Shown here: one piece after another, positions 59,299-64,000 of the stretch | Position numbering within the stretch: position 1 is the first letter of the stretch | How the letters are laid out: each line of letters begins with the position of its first letter | Assembly: GCA_013423325.1 (NCBI GenBank) | Contig: BLJB01000086.1 | Coordinates: forward strand, 37,392-101,391 | Origin: Usnea hakonensis | Lineage: Eukaryota > Ascomycota > Lecanoromycetes > Lecanorales > Parmeliaceae | DNA: 64,000 bases | Direction of reading: 5' to 3' | Position numbers and translations under genes: made by a program | Notes under the pieces: model-generated | What the model was told of the DNA's origin: nothing | Databases searched by the model: none | The model's input: only the letters and a program-made list of their open reading frames with translations

Positions 59299-59304
59299 TC
59301 CTTC
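59277..59304. repeat. Perfect 14-nt tandem duplication
   Basis: GAATCTAATCCTTC occurs twice in direct succession (59277-59290 and 59291-59304), just before the 3' end of SEC26. It spans the stop of the orphan frame and shifts that frame. Confidence 0.9.
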
Positions 59305-59315
59305 CCGCCTAGGTG

Positions 59316-62300
59316 TTACTTACCAAAAACGCTTCGCGCATACAGATTCGCGCTTAAGAACTGACAGTCACCCTTCATCGATGCTTCTGGCGTCAGGCAA
59401 GTCATATTTGTACATGCCATTAATTGCGTCAGGAATTCCCGCAATGTCTTGGCCTTAGAATTGATGTTGACCTTGTTCTCCCACTCAAACTCTGTCCACA
59501 TGGTTCTGAATTGCGTTTCTGTGCATTGCGCTGGCTGTATGTAGTCCATAATGTCCACATGCACATCATTGAGTATTACGACACTGCTCTCAGTGGAACT
59601 GGATCCATCATAAACCACGTTGCCAAAGATGACACCAGTATCCGTAGAAGACACTTTGATGGTACTTTGTACGTTTTGGAAGTCGTGAGCTCCAAGATTT
59701 TGAGTTGTTGGTCGTTCTACTACTTTCAAGTCGCCCAAAGTAGCAAATTCGACGGACAGATTTTGAAGCGTCTCTGCTGTTTGATTGACCAGCAACACGT
59801 CCAGCACAATATCGAACTGGTGAACCTTGACGTATGCTTCAGCGTAGACTGGATCCGAGAATCCTGTCAATTGGACCACTCTGCTCAGTTTCGAGGAAAG
59901 GTCTTCAATTGCCGAATCGCCACCAGTGGCCTTTTCGAGATCAACGTCGTACTCATCGGAGCCATCACCTGTTGATTTCTTGGCCAGTTGCCTGATTCCG
60001 ACAACATCATCAACCTGGACCGCGGACTTTGCCTTCTCCACAGCTTCTTTTGCGGCTCGCTTTTTTTCTTCGACCTGCACCATAGCACGGAACGCTTTCC
60101 TAGTATCGTCCAAGAAAACTGTCTCCAGGTCCTTCTTTTGCGCGAATTCGGCTAGCGATCTAACACAAGACATAATACGATCGACGGAATCTTCATCAAT
60201 TGGAGCCTTGACGAATTGTGATTGACCAACTCTTATGATTGATATCATGATAAGCATAGCTTCAGCCCGCAGCGCATTGGTACGAGCAGTGTCTTGGGAG
60301 ATTTCCGAATGCCTCATCACGAGCTTAGTCATAGTGGAAGAAAGCACTGATGCGAGGTAGAAGTCTCCATCTAGTATGAGTTGCCGTAGCGGAGGCTTTT
60401 GTGCAGCCTTGACAGCTTCTAACTTGGCTTTGGCGGACGAATCACTCGTTAATGCGTTCTCCGTGGCGTACGTACCATCTGCCAAGACTTTCCTTGAGCC
60501 AGTAGGCGCCGAAGCTTTCGGATGGCCATTCACTTGCTCCTTTGGTTCTTGTTGCTCGTCGGGTACTTCTTCCAGCAGTCGCTGTTCTGAGGATAGAATC
60601 GGTATCTCGCCAAGACTCGCGCGTATCTTCTTCCACGCTTCTCGAATATCGTTCGCTTCTAATGAATATTCGCCGACAATCCAAAGCGCACCTCTGTATA
60701 CCTTTCCTGCACGAACTTCGCTCAACGTTGTGACGAGGCGTTCTACAATCGAGGTTCTGAGCTTGGGAAACTTTTCTACAACCTCTTTCACAAATGATAT
60801 GACGTCGACGGCACTGGTCGCATTGAAATCTGCGATGAAGTCCCTGGCGAAGAGTCAGCATTGTTCCGTTAACGAAGACATTTGAATTGCAAAGTAAGTC
60901 CAGATAGAAAATAAAAGTATCTGCTCCCGCATTGAGACTTGTGACTCGGATTCGACATCAAAATTGAAGGAACCAGTCCTGAGTCTACATACATAAGAAG
61001 ATCCACAACGGACGCCGCAACTTCGGAGAATTTAATAGCACACTGATGTATCGAGTGAATGAGTAGTTGTCGATATTCGGTGTTCTAAATTGCCACAATC
61101 AGTCGTTGTCTCAATTAAGCAAATTTCGAGCTCGGAGTAACATAGGAGAGACAAGACCAGCGTCTGCTTTCAAAGTCTTTCTCACGAGTCCCGCATGGAA
61201 AGGTAATGGCTTAGATACCTTCTCGTACTGCTCATCTACGGTCTTTTGGAGTTCTTTCTTTAGGAGCATTACCACCTCATCCACGTTTTTGCTTGAGACC
61301 ATTTCAAGGGCGAGATTCAGAGCCTTTCTTCGAACGTCCATGTCAGGGCTAGCAAGGACACGGAGTATTTCCATAGTTAGATCATCCAAGACACCCTCAT
61401 TCTTCCTCCGTAATTGGTCGACCCGGTCTAGCACTATGAGTTTCACGTTGTTATCGGCTTCTTTGACACTGAGCTCAACGTATTTTGTCGCAGCCGCTTT
61501 CACAGCTACAGGGTTATTTGTAAGCGACGTTAATGATGATGCTGCTTCGTAAACTACTGTTGTGGCTCCGGCCTCTAACAAATCGAAGATGAGGCGCAAA
61601 TACCGAGCCTTTCTAATGTCAGTTACCATGGAGAGCAATTAGTGCACAAAATCTACCTTGTTCTGAGAATTTTGCATCGCATCTTTACGTATGAATTCGA
61701 GCTCTACCAGTTGAAGCAGCTCGTCTGCATTGGGTATGCCGTCAAATGCTCCACTAAGATATTCCAGCGCCTTGTCATGATTCATTGCACTGAGAGCTGC
61801 AAATGCATTCCGTTTGCACGTGTGGTCACTTTCGCCTTCGAGAAAGGATTGGAGAAGTTCAGGAGCGTCGGGTATTAGGACCTCGGAAAGGTGGTATATG
61901 GAGGAAACGGCGAAGACGGCGTTCTTGCGGACGTAGGCGTGTCGATGCTCCAAACACGATCGGGCGGAAGAGAGAAGAGGCTCAATCAATTCAGGTTCCC
62001 GAAGCTTGCACAAGAACCGGAGGGTGTTGCCTCGTATGTATTCATTGGGATGCTGTAGGTCGTTACGAATGCCGTTGCTGCAAACATATCAGCTTCAGCC
62101 TGAAAGCAGGCCTTGGCAAGTAAAATTACCAAACCAGAATCATCTCCTGCTTGAGCTTCCCTCCTGTGTCAAGCTTAGGAACAATCTCATAGTAGAAGTA
62201 AAGTAGTTTCTTCAACGGCTTGCTCTTCGACGGCATGACGAAACGTATTATATGCATGAGCAACGATGGCATTGGGTCTCCATTGAGCATGATCGTGAGG

Positions 62301-62434
62301 ATCCTTTTCATCGTTTCAACTTTAGAATCATCAGAACCCTTTTCTAAATGTGTCTTCAGCTCTTGCAAGGTTGGTTGGTCGGCCGTATTATCCTGGTGGA
62401 CCAAGCTATAGGCGTGCTCCATGAAGGTAGCCAT
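59316..62434 (-). CDS. SEC26: Coatomer subunit beta (beta-COP)
   Basis: Beta-COP is part of the COPI coat that carries cargo from Golgi to ER and between Golgi cisternae. Minus-strand exons are 62434-62130, 62077-61657, 61608-61219, 61084-60993 and 60843-59316, giving 911 aa. The N-terminal adaptin-like HEAT solenoid is clear: LKTHLEKGSDDSKVETMKRI, CNGIRNDLQHPNEYIRGNTL, AYVRKNAVFAVSSIYH, VVYEAASSLTSL and QLLIHSIHQCAIKFSEVAAS. The appendage region has VLDVLLVNQTAETLQNLSVE, and MDYIQPAQCTETQFRTMWTE near the end. The third intron (134 nt) removes a frame that would otherwise end early, and the acceptor at 61609 (GAAAG) is needed to keep the frame. Length is normal for the family. Confidence 0.96.
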
Positions 62435-62825
62435 CCTCTAGATGCCGGGGCTGGCTTCTTATTGGGGTAAGTCTGTTATCCTTTGGATTTGTTGAAAATG
62501 TTCGACGTTTGACTGCAGCAACTGTGTTTCGAGGAGTCTATTGCAAGCAATTGAAGGGACCACCGCTTTCCCTGTTTTTGAGAAGATTAATGAGCGACTG
62601 AGTGGACAACTCAACAATTGTGTACGGGCGACACGTATGCCTGTCTCCGAGGCTCCTTCATGCCTGGTTGATTGCAGTGTCCGAGTCAACCATACCTTAG
62701 TTGTCCGCAACTTTAGACGGCACCAACGAACCGAGATATATTTCGGCGCTAAATATTTAAATTACACGGCATCAGTACCACAAGCTCGACGACTACAAGC
62801 GTTTCATTCATCATTTGCTATCAGG
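62435..62825. promoter_or_regulatory. Shared upstream region of SEC26 and mago nashi
   Basis: These 391 bp separate two divergent housekeeping genes. A plus-strand frame (62541-62864) runs across it into the mago start but has no family resemblance. I see no clear regulatory motif. Confidence 0.5.
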
Positions 62826-63623
62826 ATGGCTGCTTCGAGTGAACCTTTCTATGTGAGATACTAGTGAGGAGTAATGTTGTCCGGGTCCATACAGCTGCTG
62901 ATACCTCCACAGCTCAGGACATTCCGGGCGATTTGGTCATGAATTTCTAGGTATAGTGCAGAGTCCTTTGACAGGACCAATTAGCTTTGCTGATATACCT
63001 TAGAATTTGACTTCCGAACCCTCGGCGATGGCCGTAGTGCTTCTGCGCGTTATGCGAACAATTCCAACTACCGCAACGATTCCCTGATCCGCAAAGAGAG
63101 TACGTTGACAAAGAAGGGCTACCTACATGGGCGAGCAAGCTAACAGGGTTCAGTGTGTGTCAGCTCTCTCCTTATTGCTGAGATCAAGCGTATCGTCAAG
63201 GAGAGTGAGATCATGAAGTAGCTTGTCCCGTCGCAGCTCCTGGAACTCCATTTGCTAAAGTGTTTCAAGGGAGGATGACACTAAATGGCCAGAAAAGAAC
63301 AAGGATGGCAGACAGGAGCTAGAAATCAGACTAGGCGGTGAGCACATCTCTTTCGAGGTAGGTACTGCTTAGTCGACTAATGTCCTCATGGGAAACACCT
63401 GCTGAATGTCCATTTTCAGACAGCCAAGATAGGATCTTTGGTCGATGTTACCGAATCAGCCGACCCGGAAGGCTTGCGCGTCTTCTACTATCTCGTCCAA
63501 GACCTCAAAGCTCTTGTATTTTCGCTCATATCGCTGCATTTCAAGGTGTGTCAAGTCGATCATCAAAGTGGTCCCTTCAGAAGTCCATAGCTGATACGGA
63601 ATGTCTAGATCAAACCTATCTAG
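62826..63623 (+). CDS. mago: Mago nashi, exon-junction-complex core protein
   Basis: Mago pairs with Y14 to lock eIF4A3 on spliced mRNA. There are seven exons: 62826-62863, 62913-62950, 63004-63099, 63154-63217, 63270-63357, 63420-63545 and 63609-63623, giving 154 aa, the family length. Joined, they read [94 protein letters not shown] and [20 protein letters not shown], ending SLHFKIKPI. The last exon codes only IKPI and the stop. No single ORF covers the gene, so an ORF-only search would miss it. Every intron is 49-63 nt and starts GT and ends AG. Confidence 0.95.
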
Positions 63624-64000
63624 ACTATGGCATTGGAAGGAACGAATGGTATCAATCGGCTTTAGCAGACATCCCTTTGGGCGTTGAGATTCGGTTGTTG
63701 GCCTCTAGGAATCTCTTTTGGCATTTCAAAAGAAAGATACAGTGTTGAGGATTGAGCATTGAGACCGACACTGTTGCCGGTGGACCATGTCTGGGAGATG
63801 CTTGTGACGAGAAAAATGACTGTTCCATTCTTGGCAAAACGAGGATTTATATTACAGAAATTATAAGGCACTGCATATTATCAATAAGTATTTCGTTATG
63901 AGCTTACGCCTCGGTGCTTATAAGTGGCGGCAGATACGGGTTGCTTTTAAACCTCAGCCAACGCTAGTGTATAATACCGAAACGTGCGCAGCCACATACC
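63624..64000. other. Right-end intergenic sequence
   Basis: This is downstream of mago nashi. Short frames of 60-70 codons on the minus strand have no family resemblance. The window ends without another recognisable gene. Confidence 0.45.

Overview
The window is a gene-dense stretch of nuclear DNA from a filamentous ascomycete (Pezizomycotina; Leotiomycetes is a guess from protein flavour only). The evidence is short GT-AG introns, mostly about 48-90 nt, often near the start codon; single-copy fungal proteins such as a Pex20 peroxin, an SskB-type MAPKKK, Cch1 and a DIM-5 type H3K9 methyltransferase; and a TpA-rich, RIP-like repeat. I rebuilt gene models by joining exons by hand so that protein families read continuously; exon coordinates are in each entry. 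No tRNA, rRNA, CRISPR array or bacterial-type operon was seen.

Layout, left to right: HOG-pathway MAPKKK SSK2/sskB (+, 945-5196); Rsc7/Swp82-type chromatin-remodelling subunit (-, 6752-9202); a 4-kb stretch without a gene; S-adenosylmethionine synthetase (-) divergent from the GPN-loop GTPase GPN3 (+); APQ12 (-) divergent from mitochondrial P5C dehydrogenase PUT2 (+), with a 576-bp inverted-repeat element in the shared upstream region; a small single-pass membrane protein (-); a Ser-rich single-pass membrane protein (+); a secreted, probably GPI-anchored sorbosone/glucose dehydrogenase-like protein (+); an F-box protein (+); SEC13 (-) divergent from PEX20 (+); a WHI2-like BTB protein (-) divergent from OPI3 (+); HEM25 (-); a Cys-rich single-pass protein (-); a TRAPPC11 homologue lacking its N-terminal half (+); a UBTD-type ubiquitin-like protein with a dual-lipidation N terminus (+); the calcium channel CCH1 (+); dim-5/KMT1 (-) divergent from RRP1 (+); LCB4-type sphingoid base kinase (-); SEC26 (beta-COP, -) divergent from mago nashi (+).

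Most genes are unrelated housekeeping genes. Loose themes are vesicle coats and tethers (SEC13, SEC26, TRAPPC11), lipid metabolism (OPI3, LCB4, and SAM synthetase as methyl donor), mitochondrial metabolism (PUT2, HEM25), stress and calcium signalling (SSK2, WHI2, CCH1) and chromatin (RSC7, DIM-5). I found no convincing new multi-gene system. The strongest oddities are the inverted-repeat element with identical 59-nt arms around a RIP-like interior, the N-terminally truncated TRAPPC11 next to strong hairpins, and the UBTD gene whose first coding exon is only the ATG.
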